This document shows, one piece after another, positions 15,880-30,000 of a DNA stretch of 64,000 bases (within the stretch, counting starts at the first letter, position 1; each line of letters begins with the position of its first letter). Both the position numbers and the translations under genes were made by a program. Under the pieces are notes generated by a model that saw nothing but the letters and a program-made list of their open reading frames with translations, searched no databases and was not told the origin of the DNA. The DNA is from Valencia hispanica (Eukaryota; Chordata; Actinopteri; Cyprinodontiformes; Valenciidae): assembly GCA_963556495.2 (NCBI GenBank), contig OY747704.1, positions 37,253,001 to 37,317,000 on the forward strand, written 5' to 3'.

Positions 15880-16640
15880 TTTCTCGGTCCCTCTGAAGCG
15901 GAGCCGCTTGGGCTGCATGGGCGTGGGCACGCCTGCTACAAAACAGGGTGTGGACGTGAAAAGAGAGAGCCTATTATATTTCCTTCCTGAAAGAAAAAGG
16001 GGGGCAGAAAATCCTAGCCATGTTGATGTTAATGTTTTACACTGAAGATAATTAAAAGACCAACAGGTGGAATATTACTGAGGATCAAATGGATCTGTAT
16101 GGGAAGGTAGGACTGATAGATTTATGTAACTAGAAAATGAGAATGTGTAAAACTATTAAACAGGGTTTGTTTTTCCATGATGAGAGAGGGTGTGTTCCAG
16201 ATAAAATCAGACATCTGAAGCAGCGTTTCATCCAGCTGTTCACATCTGGGAGGCACTGCACGCTGGTACTGCCTCCATGCGCTTTCCAAACTCTGTAAAA
16301 AAAGAAAAAAAGGAAAAAAAACTACAAGGCCCGTGTTCTTTGTCCCCGTGACGTAGCTGTTACCCATGACGCGCGCTTCCTTTCGCTCAGGCGAGCCAGC
16401 ATCATCATCATCATCATCTCCACCACCACCATCATCCTCAGCAGCAGCAGCCTCCAGATCGGAAGCGGAGGGGACAGCTCCCAGGTGCTGAAACTGGTTC
16501 GGAGACAGAGAGCGAGAGGGAGAAAAAATAGCATAAAATCAGCGTCTGCCGTCCAGATTCAGAGAAATAAACCCTGTCCTGCTTGTCAGGTGCAAATACA
16601 GGTCGAAACGAGGCCTACGAAACAGGTTTGTTCACACAAT
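15880..16640 (+). promoter_or_regulatory. Probable rab3c promoter and 5' exon region
   Basis: A CpG-enriched stretch with a GCGTGGGC EGR1-type box near 15924, CAT/CAC/CAG triplet tracts at 16398-16450 and purine-rich sequence at 16500-16530. The first coding exon of rab3c starts exactly at a splice acceptor, so an upstream exon is required, and this is the best candidate location. A possible donor (AACAG|GTTTGT) lies at about 16624. The exact exon is not determined. Confidence 0.35.
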
Positions 16641-18685
16641 GTCCTTTTAGTTTTACAAATATGGACGATTTTTTTGTGTAAAGATAGAATGACATCCTCC
16701 TGGTCAGAACAGCTCGTCTATATGCAGTTAACTGGCATGCAGCTTATTTGCTGAGCAGCGCTTGATTACAGTTTTTATGCATAACCGGCTTATTATGGCG
16801 TGGAAACGGTGTCCTTGCAAACACAGACACACGCACTCGCACACAGGAAGCGACCAAAAATGCAAGTACAGGACGTGCATGATGGAGGTCCGGCATCTTT
16901 TATTCAACGCAAAGGCTGCAGGGAGAGATGGTTGCACATGTTCACGGACTGCCCGATCCAAACATTCACCTTGGAGGGAGCGATGAGCGCTCTCCTGTCA
17001 TCTCCTCAGTGTAACGTGCGTCCTCTGAGGTCGCTGACTGCTGACAGCTTGCATGGGAAAACCTGTATCAGGGTCTGATCTTTCAGTACTCTGTGTACAA
17101 TTGTGAGCAGCTCAAATCTGAGAGCATATTTAATGATTATTCACAAGGAGCACATAAGCAAAAGTGTCTCTCTGTACTCTTCTAAAGACAAATCTAACAC
17201 TCAACATGCTTCCTGAACCAAATTTCTGAGCAATATTTCACATTCTATTAAAATTCACTGAATTAGTCTGTAAGCAGCTCTTAGAATCAAACTCACTCAT
17301 ACTATTTTATTTGGGTAATTTTTTAAAATCCTTTTTATAGGTCTAAAGGCATAGACCCAATTTTTTTCACATGTAGTTTTTTTAATGCTATCATCAGTAG
17401 TAGTTTCCTTATTTTTAGTTGAAAGATCTGTGAAATAAAAGGCTGTATTTTCAGATATTAGATATAATTTTCTCAGAAGAGACCATTGTTAGGCGTGTTG
17501 TTTTCTCAGCCAACCAACTTATATTGTTTCACTTATGTTGCCATGGACTGGGTATTAATTATGTTTAACACTTTAGCCACATTAGCCAACTGTCTACTAG
17601 TTTCTGAAATCTACTTAGTCTGCTATGGTCCATCCTACTCCATTGTTTTCTCATCAGGTTTGTCCTTCATGGTGAAACGGAACAGAAAATAAGAATTAGG
17701 TCATAAATAAGAAATAATTGTTGGACAACCTGAGATGTGCCATTTATTGGCAACAGCGTTCTTGAGAAAGACATTCAATTTGCTAGCAGTTTAGACCTTA
17801 ACATTAGCACTGTTGTTAAACTAGCTAAAGTTGAATACAAACCTTTAAACTGTATTCTGTTAAAGTAGCCTTTTTAACCTTTCCCTGACAACTTGCAGCC
17901 AAGATTCATTAGCAATGGCTGCCTCAGAGGGGAGGTTTTGACTTTAGCCTTTTTCTGTCGCAAAATTTGTTAGAGAGAAAACCACAAATTTTATAGCAAT
18001 TCCTAACTTCTACTAAATTTATATATTTATGCACAACACAGTCTGGACACATATCAACTTCGCTGTTTTCTGCTGCACACAGCACAAGACGAACAGTTGA
18101 CTGAAGTAGGATCTTCGGTTAAATTCTGATCAAAATCTTTAGGTAGTATTTTATGCCAAAAATAAAGTATCTAGTTTCAAAATTCAACCATTATTTAACA
18201 TTACATAAACAAACGTATCTGCTTGGATACAATGTTAATCATTTAAATTATATCTAATACTCCAAAATATCTTTTTTTGGTAAAATGAGCTAAATATTGC
18301 CCTTTTAGTAATAGCATCAATAAAGACAACTCTGGCTTATTTATAGAGATTATCTGAAGGTGGAATCATCTCAGCTTGTTATCTAATACTCATTAAACCA
18401 ACAGCTTGCTGTGTTGGTCATGCTGGTTTGCCTGACTCAGCCTTCTGTCATCTCTGATCTGTATCCTGTAAAACAAGTTTACTGTACTCTACACCCAATA
18501 TTTAGGCTTTATAGTTTTCCGCTCTCCTTCACTGCAACTTCAAATAAATTGGTTGTTTTTTTATTGACATATTAAATAAGCAAATACTTATAGCTAGTGG
18601 ATGTATCAATGATTAATTGTCTTATAAGATGGATTGACACCTACAGTATATGATGTTTTCATTGCTATTGTTGTTGTTTTGGTAG

Positions 18686-21600
18686 ATGGCTGCCACTCAG
18701 GATGTCAAGGGGAAAGGAGAAGGAGGAGACCAAAATTTTGACTACATGTTCAAGCTACTCATCATTGGCAACAGCAGCGTAGGGAAGACATCCTTCCTGT
18801 TCCGATATGCCGACGATGCCTTCACATCGGCCTTCGTCAGCACCGTGGGCATTGACTTCAAAGTTAAGACCGTATACAAGAATGACAAGAGGATCAAACT
18901 GCAGATCTGGGTATGAAATATTCACAAACACAGATATTAAACATTCAGAAGCCAAAACATGTTTTATAGCTGATTTCTGCCTGACCTGCAGTAGTTGATT
19001 GGCTAAGAGACCACAAAGGTCACATATCTTTTTTTTAAATGCACAGAAGCTTTTAAGCAAGCAAATTCATGTTTTTATTTTATTATGTAAAAATTCAGTT
19101 TAGGACCTGTTGTAATTTCATAGGTATCTCAGGAGTAAAATGGCTTATAAAGGTGTACATACCTGTTAAAAAGGCAAGGTTTTTAGACATTTCAATACTC
19201 TTTCGCCTTATACTGTGACATGTTTGCTGTACTGTTCAACTGAACAAAGCAAACTAAACCAATACTTTGTTGAGACGCCTTTGATTTTCATTCCCCATTC
19301 ACTATTCTGGAGTTTATACTCCGTTTATCTGTCAAAACGTATCTGATTAAGCGTGAATTTAAATACAAATTGCTCATGTGCATCCTTTAGTTAAAACCAG
19401 AGCTTCCAGGGATCAAAAGGAGCTCATTGTACAAATGCATTAGGCAGGAGAAGTGTATAAAAACATCCACAGTATCATATACATAACATGACACAGTGAA
19501 GGTAGTCATTACTAATAGGTGAATTTATGTGACAAGAGACACACTTAAAAAACTGGATTTTCTTCAAATCGGATGAAGTCAGTTCTGAGCCAAAACCTTT
19601 AGGTGTTAGCTTAAAAGCGGAGGATGAAGTTAGAGTTCATTTTTCAGCATCACAGTGAGCTCACAGTTTTGGAACTTGGGGTTATCAGAACAAAGCTGCA
19701 GTCAAGAGATGCCCTTACAATTTAGGAGATTCAGAACACGTTTGTAAGGTGCAGTGAGAGGTATTGCCAGGTCAAGATGTGTGATGCTGATAGACTCCCA
19801 TCAAAGAAGACTGCAGCTGAAAACTATTCTTTAACAAAGTATTAGTTTTAGGACTTTAGGATTTATGCAACCAGGCTATTACACCTGTTCTGTTTTCAGT
19901 TTTTCTCTTTATCAAAGTTGTTCAGTTGAATAGTAGAGGAGATATATCCAATTCAAAGTGGAAAAAAAAATCTAATGATTTATCTTGGTCTCATTTATAA
20001 TCTGGTATTTTTAGATTCAGTGTAATTTATATTCTGATGGCCTCCAAGGTCTCTTGGAGAGCTGAGATCTTGTTTCATTGCTCCTGCAATGTGATTCCTG
20101 ACAGAAAGGTTGTTGTTCTATATCAAGAGTCCAATTGGTTTGTGTTTGTCCCATTCTCTGCGTACATATTTTGTAGATGATTGATATGTCTATAAAAAAA
20201 TAAAATAAGAACAGCACATCCATTCAATTCCAGCCAGTGTTTTGGCTCATTGGATAGTGATTGTTTTCATACTGAAGAAAATCACAGCTTTGCATCTTTT
20301 GACACCAACAGGATTTACATTTTGCATATTTTTTGTGAATCATCCTCTAATGGGTAAATACTAAAATACTAAGATAAGAAACTATTATGCCCACATTAAA
20401 ACTTTGTTGTAAAAGCTCAAGTGTCGTAATCAGTAGTGTTTGTGCTTTAGTCTATAAATTTCATATATACAGCGAACATAGAGCATGATCCCTTAACTTA
20501 ATACATTTTCACTAATCAGCTTTGTTCTGCTTTCGAACACTCTGATCTAAGTGTGTAGACAGATGGAAATCTCAGCATTACTGACAGCAGACTAGTAAGT
20601 GTTAACATGGCCACAGAGGGGAGGAAGGCAGAAGCAACACCTTTCTCTGAACGTGTAGAAAACTGAAGAATTTGATTGTTTAATTAAGAGTTCATCTGAT
20701 GTGGAGAAGCAGATTATGTCCCTATACCTCAGAGACTGTAAACGTAAAACAAAACAATTTCTCTTTTTTTCCCCATATTGTGGTTTTGTTCTTTTTTTTC
20801 GGGGTGCAATAGGTACCTTTTGTAGCAATTATCCATCCTTAGAAAGTGAAACATTTTGTTTAAACAGGGAGATGAAGGCTAATCAGGTTAATGTGTTTCA
20901 TCAGCAGCAAAGACAAGCATATTCTGAGAGAAAAAGGATTGCACTCGCATCGAGATAATTGGCTTGTCTTTTTTAACTTGCTTAGAAAGAGCTGAGACGT
21001 ACAGTAAAGGGACCTTTTAAGGTGATGGGTATTGGTTAAAGTCTTTACAGTTGTCACACATATTACATTTAGAGTTCTCTCTGCAAATGAGTGAGGCTGT
21101 GGTGAATGAAACTGACTGATGGCAATATCATTAAAAACATACATATACAGAACAAGGGGTTTCTTGCACACAGCAGGTTTCTACTCCCTGCCTTCCTGCT
21201 TAAAGAAGTCAGCTGCCTTGATTGATTTTTGCTGAGCACTAGACTACAAGTATAGCTTTTTAAAGTCCTTACATTCCCTGGACTAAAGCAGATTTTTTTC
21301 CTGTTCCACTCTAATTTTAACTACATCCAGAGAAAGAAAGATACTTACAGTTCTTGGGTAATTGTTATATTTACAATTAAGAATGAAAAGGGAATGAAAA
21401 TCATAAAGATGCAGCATTCAGACAAGAACTAAGACAGGGATAAATGTGCAGATGACTCAAGCATGGCCTGGTTTATACACAATAACATGAATAAATACTG
21501 ATTGGCAAACATTATTTACTCCCCTTAAGCTTTTTCCCACGGATTTTCATGTTACCACAAAATTCAATGTATTTTATTGACATTTTTTGGTATACACCAA

Positions 21601-24600
21601 CTCAACGTACTCCATACTTGTAAAGTATGGTTTTCAATTATTTCTGTGTAGTATTCAGTTTTGATTTAGTACCCCTGAATCAATAGATAATAGAAGTTGA
21701 ACTACCTCTGGAAGTTATTCAGTGGATGTCTTTACTAGGAATGAAATGTTCGAAAAATGTTCTTTGGAAAATTGCTCAAACTCAGTCAGGGTCTCAGATG
21801 TGGGTCTGAAATCTGACTGGACCATTCGAATACATAAATAAACTTTAGTTTGAATAATTCCATCGTGGCTCTGGCAATTTGTTTAGCTCCTTGTCCTGCT
21901 GGATGATGAATTTCTAGTTAAGTCTTTTGCTGTCTCTAACAGGATTTGTTCCAGGATTGCCCTTTATCTAGCTCCAACTATAATTCCATCAACTCTGACA
22001 TACTTCCTCTCCTGTGCTAAAGATAAAAATTACCACAGCATTATGCTGCCACTACCATGTTTCACAGTGGAAACGGTAAATTCAGGATGATTATTAGTGT
22101 TGTTTGTCTCCCAGAAACAGTTTTCTGAATGTAGGTGAAATAGTTAGTTTTGTCTCATCCAGCCAGCGCAAATTATTCCACATTTTCTGTGTCTCCAACC
22201 ATAGATTGTGGCAAACAACAAACTAATTATAGCCTTTGTTATAATGTGCTGATTGATTCTTTCCCCCATGAGCTAAGGATCTCTGCTTCTCCTCCAGAGT
22301 AACCATATTCCTCTTGGATAACAGCTTGAACAGTACTGGGGCGACCGTGGCTCAGGTGGTAGGAATTCATCCTGTAATTGTCAGTTTGAATCCCTGCTCC
22401 GTCTGTCTTGGTTGTTGTGTCCTTGGGCAAGACACTTAACCCGGGTTTGGTGGTGCCTGTGTCCAGCAGCCTCGCCTCTGTCAATGTGCCCCTACAATAT
22501 AAATAGCATGCCACCATCAGCGTGTGAATGGGTGAATGACCGAATGTAGTGGAAAGTGCTTTGTGGTCCTCTGACTGAAAACGCGCGAAACAAGTGCAGG
22601 CCATTTAACATTACTCTGAGATGTTCAAAGCTTGGAGAAAATCTTTAGTAACCCTTTGCCAACTTCCTACGTCGTTTTGGTCTAAATACAATGCAGTTTG
22701 CTGTAATAACGTGACAAAGTGGAAAAGAAAGCTCTGTTTCAAGTCACTGTTTGCTGTACGAAACATTAGTGAACATTGCAGGCTGGTGCTGGTTTTGATC
22801 TCTGCATAAACTGACAGTAAGTCCCAGCTGCAGTGAGGGACGTGGAAACATGGCTGGTCGGCTGCGTCTCTGCGGAGTGAAGGTCAGATGTGTCCTCTGG
22901 CTATGTGACCGTGTGCAGGCGAACAGAACGCCAGATTACGGCGGCAAACACAATGCAGAGCTGCCTGTTTTCCGTCTGCTCGTCAAGAGCCAAGTAGAGC
23001 AGCCAGTTGTCCTCTGCCATGATTAACAGACAGCCTGGAAACACACTTGTTATGGGTGTAAGAACAAAGCTGTAAACATACAGTAGCAGCATGAGGAACA
23101 GGAGGGATTTCTCATTATGTAATCCAAAAAACAACAACTCTACTGTGTAAATTGGGTAATCATCTCCCAACAGTAAAAAAAACTTTTTACATTTTCATTT
23201 GCTTTCTGAACATCTCTAGACTGTGACACATTGATCATCTATATGTACACGGACACTCTTTTAAATTGAAATGGTCTTATTTCTATATTTAGAACTCATT
23301 TGATGAAATGAATGTCATGATCTCTGCCTCAGTGGACCTTTAACAGCTGATTGATTATTGTATTCAGGAAAGAACAGAATCAATCTCATCAGCATACAGA
23401 GGTGTGTCTCCTGGCACCATATCAATCCAAAGCTGGTGCAGCTATTACTATAAGGATTAATTTAATTTAATGAACACAGAAGAAGAAGATTTAAAAATTG
23501 CAGCTATTACAGCAAGCAGGTCAGGTTTTGTGCGTATTAATATCAGTGCATTAATAATGTAAATGTCGGCTCATGAACATTGTGGTCCTGCGTATACAGC
23601 TTGTGCTGTGCATGGCCGGGTCAGTGATACCAAATCATGTCTGTGTGTAGGACACTGCAGGCCAGGAACGCTACAGGACAATCACTACAGCTTACTACCG
23701 TGGCGCCATGGGTTTCATCCTCATGTACGACATCACCAACGAGGAGTCCTTTGGCGCTGTGCAGGACTGGTGAGTCTGTTTTTTTTTTAATTACTATAAG
23801 CTCATTTTCTGAACAAAGTAGCCTACATTCAATTCATTAAATTCAAAACTCGCCGATCTTCTCTGCTACTGAATACTTTCTATGTGAAATCTGACAGGCT
23901 TTCTCTACAGCTTGCATATTCACCTTTGAGGAAAGTTCAAATCACAGGTCCATTCATGAGTCCTCCAAGCATTTGGATGCTAAACTGTAACTCTGAGCCA
24001 AACGTCTGTTCTTTCTGATGATGCATTCATGTCTAGAACTAGAACTTGGATGGTAACATTCAACCAGTTGCACAAATTAGGTTTCTGGGTTAGTGTTCTT
24101 ACATTGAAAAACAACATGAAGGATGCCAGAGACAGAATGTTGACTAATCAGGTGTCAAATGTAGTCATCCTACACTCTTTCAAGCAAGCCAAAGGGCTTT
24201 GCTCAGAATTTGCATTTTTTTGGAGGAAATTATGTAATTCTGTTCATGGTAATTTAGATATTTGGAGGTTACCTGCATAAAGTGCCGTACAATCCTGAAC
24301 ATACCCTCATTTTTTATGTTTAGTTTCTAAAGACTAACTTCATCCTAATCCAGTGGTTCTCAAATATTGGGGCGGGCCCTCATAGTGGCGCAGTGAGGTG
24401 GTCATGGGGCGCAAGAGGCAGGAGGGCTTTTGTCTTCATTCATGCTTGAACAATAAACAAGCCTACAGTCACTAGGTAGCAGCAGGCCTCAAACTAATCA
24501 AGAGGCCGCCTGTTCAACCCAGCAGAAGTAGTCTACACAGAAACACCGGTGTACAGACTGACAGAGTATCAGGGCTCTATAAACTTCGCAATGTGGGACA

Positions 24601-27009
24601 GGTGGATGGAATCCCAGAATTTAACAAAATGGAATACACATTTAAACACTCTCTCTGTAGTGTTTTGGCAGCTGCAACTTTTGTACAGGTTGCTACCTGG
24701 TTAGGCGGGGGTCAGGTCGGCCCTCCTCTCCACAGACAGAATAAACCGGCGAGCCATGGCAAAAAACTCATTGAAACACTTACGCCCTCCAAATAATAAT
24801 AAAAAAACTCGAAGCTTAGCACCAGGCTCAGGGCTAACGATGTGTATTTATCGGGAGAGCAAACCTATAAGTTGTCAGCTCACGGGCTGCAAGATCTGCA
24901 GGAACATGAGAGCTAAACACAAAAACACTGACATGTCATGTATTTCAGTGGAGTCTGGGACAGAGTTAGGAACTAAACATTAATAAAGGAGGATTTACTG
25001 TTTCCAGGTCTCTTTATGAGACGTTTTAATGTGGAGCTCAACTAAAGTATTTTAAAGGGAAATTTTATTTTATAAAATGTGAAAAACATGAGATTCTTTG
25101 TTTTGCATGAAATGTTTTAGTTCTTTAAAAATGACAAGGAAATGCTTGATCCCCAGCACAGTTCTTTATGAAAATATTTGTGAATAACAGTAGCTTAAAT
25201 GTGGGTGTCTTTGGCTATTGATTTCTTAAATTATTTTTATTCACTACATAATTCTAAACTTTTTGGTTAATAAATACGATCAGAATGGAAAAAGTGTAAT
25301 ACAGAAAAAAATTTGGGAAAAAAGTGGAACTTTGGAAAAATAAATAAAACAGAATTGGGAAAATAATGAATAGGATTTTATTATATATAATATAATATAT
25401 ATACACAGTGGCTTGCAAAAGTATTCGGCCCCCTTGAACTTTTCCACATTTTGTCACATTACCGCCACAAACATGAATCAATTTTATTGGAATTCCACAT
25501 GAAAGGCCAATACAAAGTGGTGTAAGCGTGAGAGGTGGAACGAAAATCATACATGATTCCAAACAGTTTTTACAAATAAGTAAGTGAAAAGTGGGGTGTG
25601 CGTAATTATTCAGCCCCCTGAGTCAATACTTTGCAGAACCACCTTCTGCTGCAATTACAGCTGCCAGTCTTTTAGGGTATGTCTCTACCAGCTTTGCACA
25701 TCTAGAGACTGAAATTCTTGCCCATTCCTCTTTGCAAAACAGCTCCAGCTCAGTCAGATTAGATGGACAGCGTTTGTGAACAGCAGTTTTCAGATCTTGC
25801 CACAGATTCTCGATTGGATTTAGATCTGGACTTTGACTGGGCCATTCTAACACATGGATATGTTTTGTTTTAAACCATTCCATTGTTGCCCTGGCTTTAT
25901 GTTTAGGGTCGTTGTCCTGCTGGAAGGTGAACCTCCGCCCCAGTCTCAAGTCTTTTGCAGACTCCAAGAGGTTTTCTTCCAAGATTGCCCTGTATTTGGC
26001 TCCATCCATCTTCCCATCAACTCTGACCAGCTTCCCTGTCCCTGCTGAAGAGAAGCACCCCCAGAGCATGATGCTGCCACCACCATATTTGACAGTGGGG
26101 ATGGTGTGTTCAGAGTGATGTGCAGTGTTAGTTTTCCGCCACACATAGCGTTTTGCATTTTGTGCCAAAAAGTTCCATTTTGGTCTCATCTGACCAGAGC
26201 ACCTTCTTCCACATGTTTGCTGTGTCCCCCACATGGCTTGTGGCAAACTGCAAATGGGACTTCTTATGGTTTTCCTTTAACAATGGCTTTCTTCTTGCCA
26301 CTCTTCCATAAAGGCCAACTTTGTGCAGTGCACGACTAATAGTTGTCCTATAGACAGATTCCCCCACCTGAGCTGTAGATCTCTGCAGCTCGTCCAGAGT
26401 CACCATGGGCCTCTTGGCTGCATTTCTGATCAGCGCTCTCCTTGTTCGGCCTGTGAGTTTAGGTGGACGGCCTTGTCTTGGTAGGTTTACAGTTGTGCCA
26501 TACTCCTTCCATTTCTGAATGATCACTTGAACAGTGCTCCGTGGGATGTTCAAGGCTTGGGAAATCTTTTTGTAGCCTAAGCCTGCTTTAAATTTCTCAA
26601 TAACTTTATCCCTGACCTGTCTGGTGTGTTCTTTAGACTTCATGGTGTTGTTTCTCCCAACATTCTCTTAGACAACCTCTGAGGCCGTCACAGGGCAGCT
26701 GTATTTGTACTGACATTAGATTACACACAGGTGCACTCTATTTAGTCATTAGCACTCACCAGGCAATGTCTATGGGCAACTGACTGCACTCAGACCAAAG
26801 GGGGGTGAATAATTATGCACACCCCACTTTTCAGTTATTTATTTGCAAAAAATGTTTGGAGTCATGTATGATTTTCGTTCCACTTTTCAGGTGTACACCA
26901 CTTTGTATTGGTCTTTCACGTGGAATTCCAATAAAATTGATTCATGTTTGTGGCTGTAATGTGACAAAATGTGGAAAAGTTCAAGGGGGCCGAATATTTT
27001 TGCAAGCCA

Positions 27010-27072
<63 letters not shown>

Positions 27073-30000
27073 CACACACATACATAAAGAATAAAAAATG
27101 TAATCAATGTCAAAAAAGATAAACATTTGTAAAAAATTAGGCACTCCAGTCGGGCCGGTGGATGATGTCATAATATGCAGATTAGATGAGTGAATTTGCT
27201 CCCATTAGAAATTTTGTCTTATTGAAAATATTCAAAATTGTAAATTTTATTCAAAAATTGTGGCGCCTGAAGATTTAAATTTGTTTGGACCAATATTCAG
27301 ACCTGATTCAAAGTTTTAACTTGTCCAGCAGATTTTTTAAAATGTTTTTCCATCCACTGCCTCACAATTCTCAAAAGAGAAATAGTTTTAATCGGTAATA
27401 ACTGATGATCTATGAAACATTCATCTATAGGCTTCTAAATTTAGAGCTTTTGACACTTTGTTGTTAGAACTCTGTTACCAAGACGAAACCTGCTGCCACT
27501 ACTTTAGAAAAAGCTGTGAAAGATACACGTTTTTCAAACACATTTTTTTTCTGATATGCAGTGATCTCACTTAAAACTTTTTAAACAGTAAATAACAAAC
27601 TCGATAATTATTAATCTCGTATGTCCTGTCAGATACATCGCCTTGCAAAACCATTTATAAATACTAAATGTTTTACTACATGTCAAGTGACAGCCCCAAC
27701 AGAAAGTAGTCCAATTGATTAGCGGAGGAAAAAGGACATTTGGTTTTCAAAGCATTTTTTCACATAAGAATCTGTCAATCACTGTTTGCCTCAATCTGTC
27801 AATCACTGTTTGCATCGAGTCAGTGCCTTCTAGAATTCAATTCAATTCAATTCAAAAATACTTTATTGATCCCAGAGGGAAATTAAGTGTTGGTATAGCT
27901 CATATAATTAATTCTTCAAGGAGTTGTTGTAGATGATGATGGCTGTAGGCAGGAAGGATTTTCTGTAGCGTTCTGTATTGCTGCGAAACTGAAGAAGCCT
28001 CCGACTGAAGGTGTTGTATGACTGTCTCAAGAAGAGGATGCTCAGGGTTGTCCATAAGCTGAATACAGAGAGCTGGTGGAGCGCTTTGTGACATGGTGTG
28101 GAAACAATCGTCTTACTTTGAATGTGAACAAAACAAAGGAGATGATTGTAGATTTCAGAAGAAACAGGGATAAGTCAAACACTGTTTCCATCATGGGAGA
28201 AGAAGTGGAGGTGATTGTGGAGTATAAATACCTCGGAGTTCACCTTGACAACAGACTGGACTGGAGACTTAACAGTGAAGCCGTCTACAAGAAGGGACAG
28301 AGCAGACTGTACTTCTTGAGGAAGCTTAGGTCCTTCAAGGTTTGCAGCAAGATGCTGCAGATCTTCTACAAGTGTGTTGTGGAGAGTGTAATCTCTTCAG
28401 CCGTCATCTGTTGGGGTAGCAGCATCAGAGCCAGGGATTTAAAAAGGCTAAACAACCTGATAAAGAAGGCTGGTTCTGTTCTTGGGACAACTGTGGAACA
28501 TCTGGAAATGATTATGCAAAGAAGGATTCTTCATGAAATCAAAAAAATATGGACAACCCTGAGCATCCTCTTCATGAGACTGTCACACAACAACAGAGCG
28601 TCTTCAGTCGGAGGCTTCTTCAGTTTCGCTGCAATACAGACCGCTACAGAAAATCCTTCCTGCCCACAGCCATCATCATTTATAACAACTCCTTAAAGAA
28701 ATAATTATATGAGCTATACCAACAATTAATTTCCCTCTGGGATCAATAAAGTATTTTTGAATTGAATTGAATTTTGATTAACTTTTTTGATTTTATGAAG
28801 AATCCTTCTTTGCATCATCATCTCCAGATTTTCCACAGTTGTCCCAAGAACAGAACCAGTCTTCTTTATCAGGTTGTTTAGCCTATTTAAATCCCTGGCT
28901 CTGATGCTGCTACCCCAACAGATGACGGCTGAAGAGATTACACTCTCCACAACAGACTTGTAGAAGATCTCCAGCATCTTGCTGCAAATCTTGAAGGACC
29001 TAAGCTTCCTCAAGAAGTACAGTCTGCTCTGTCCCTTCTTGTAGACGGCTTCAGTGTTCAGTCTCCAGTCCAGTCTGTTGTCAAGGTGAACTCCGAGGTA
29101 TTTATACCCCTCAACCACCTCCACTTCTTCTCCCATGATGGAAACAGTGTTTGACTTATCCCTGTTTCTTCTGAAATCTACAATCATCTCCTTTGTTTTG
29201 TTCACATTCAAAGTGAGACGATTGTTTCCACACCATGTCACAAAGCGGTCCACCAGCTCTCTGTATTCAGCTTCTTGTCCATCTCTGATACACCCGACAA
29301 TTGCAGAGTCATCTGAGTATTTCTGCAGATGACAGGTCTCTGATTTGTACTGGAAGTCTGAGGTGTACAGAGTGAAAAGAAATGGTGAGAGTACGGTCCC
29401 TTGTGGTGCTCCTGTGCTGCTGACCAGCTGGTTTGACACACATTTCTTCAGTCTCACAAATTGTGGTCTGTTGGTCAGGTAGTCATTGATCCAGGCGATT
29501 GTTGAGGGCTCCACCTGTGTCTTCAGGAGTTTCTGACAAAGCAATCAGGCTGAATTGTGTTAAATGCACTGGAGAAATCAAAGAACATGATCCTCACAGT
29601 GCTGCCTGCTTTGTCCAGATGACAGTGGGTTGGTTGAAGCAGGTGTATGATGGCATCTTCAACTCCAACTCCACAGCGATAAGCAAACTGCAGTGGGTCC
29701 TGATACGCTCTTGTTTGCTTATTCAGGGGTGCCAACAGGAGTCTCTCCAGGACCTTCATGATGTGGGATGTCAGGGCAACAGGTCTATAGTCATTGATGA
29801 CTGTTTGGTACTGGAACAAGGCAGGATGTCTTCCACAACACTGGAACCTTCTCCTGAGTTAGGCTAAGGTTGAAGAGGTGCTGCAGAATCCCACAGAGCT
29901 GCTCTGCACAGGCCTTCAGGACTCTGGGGCTGACACCATCTGGAACTGCAGCCTTGTTCCGGTTCAGATTCTCCAGCTGCCTCTTCAACTGACTTTTGGA

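Larger units (their letters stand above)
12826..18685. other. Intergenic region between atpsckmt and rab3c
   Basis: No coding gene is recognised. It contains a Tc1 remnant (14462-14930), a palindromic CGCA motif (15456-15477) and a CpG-richer stretch at 15.9-17.1 kb that probably carries the rab3c promoter. An ORF at 13352-13627 (minus, 91 codons) has gene-like codon use but no family features I recognise. The 17.1-18.6 kb part is AT-rich with nothing identified. Confidence 0.5.

Noticed and set aside
26887..27171. ORFs rich in Tyr-Ile (YIYIYI)
   Set aside because: Translation of the TA microsatellite next to the Tc1 element.
28056..28781. Twin-priming (5' inversion) of a single LINE insertion
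   Set aside because: The plus-strand piece includes its own complete 3' end and tail, overlapping the outer copy's 3' end; a second insertion explains it better.
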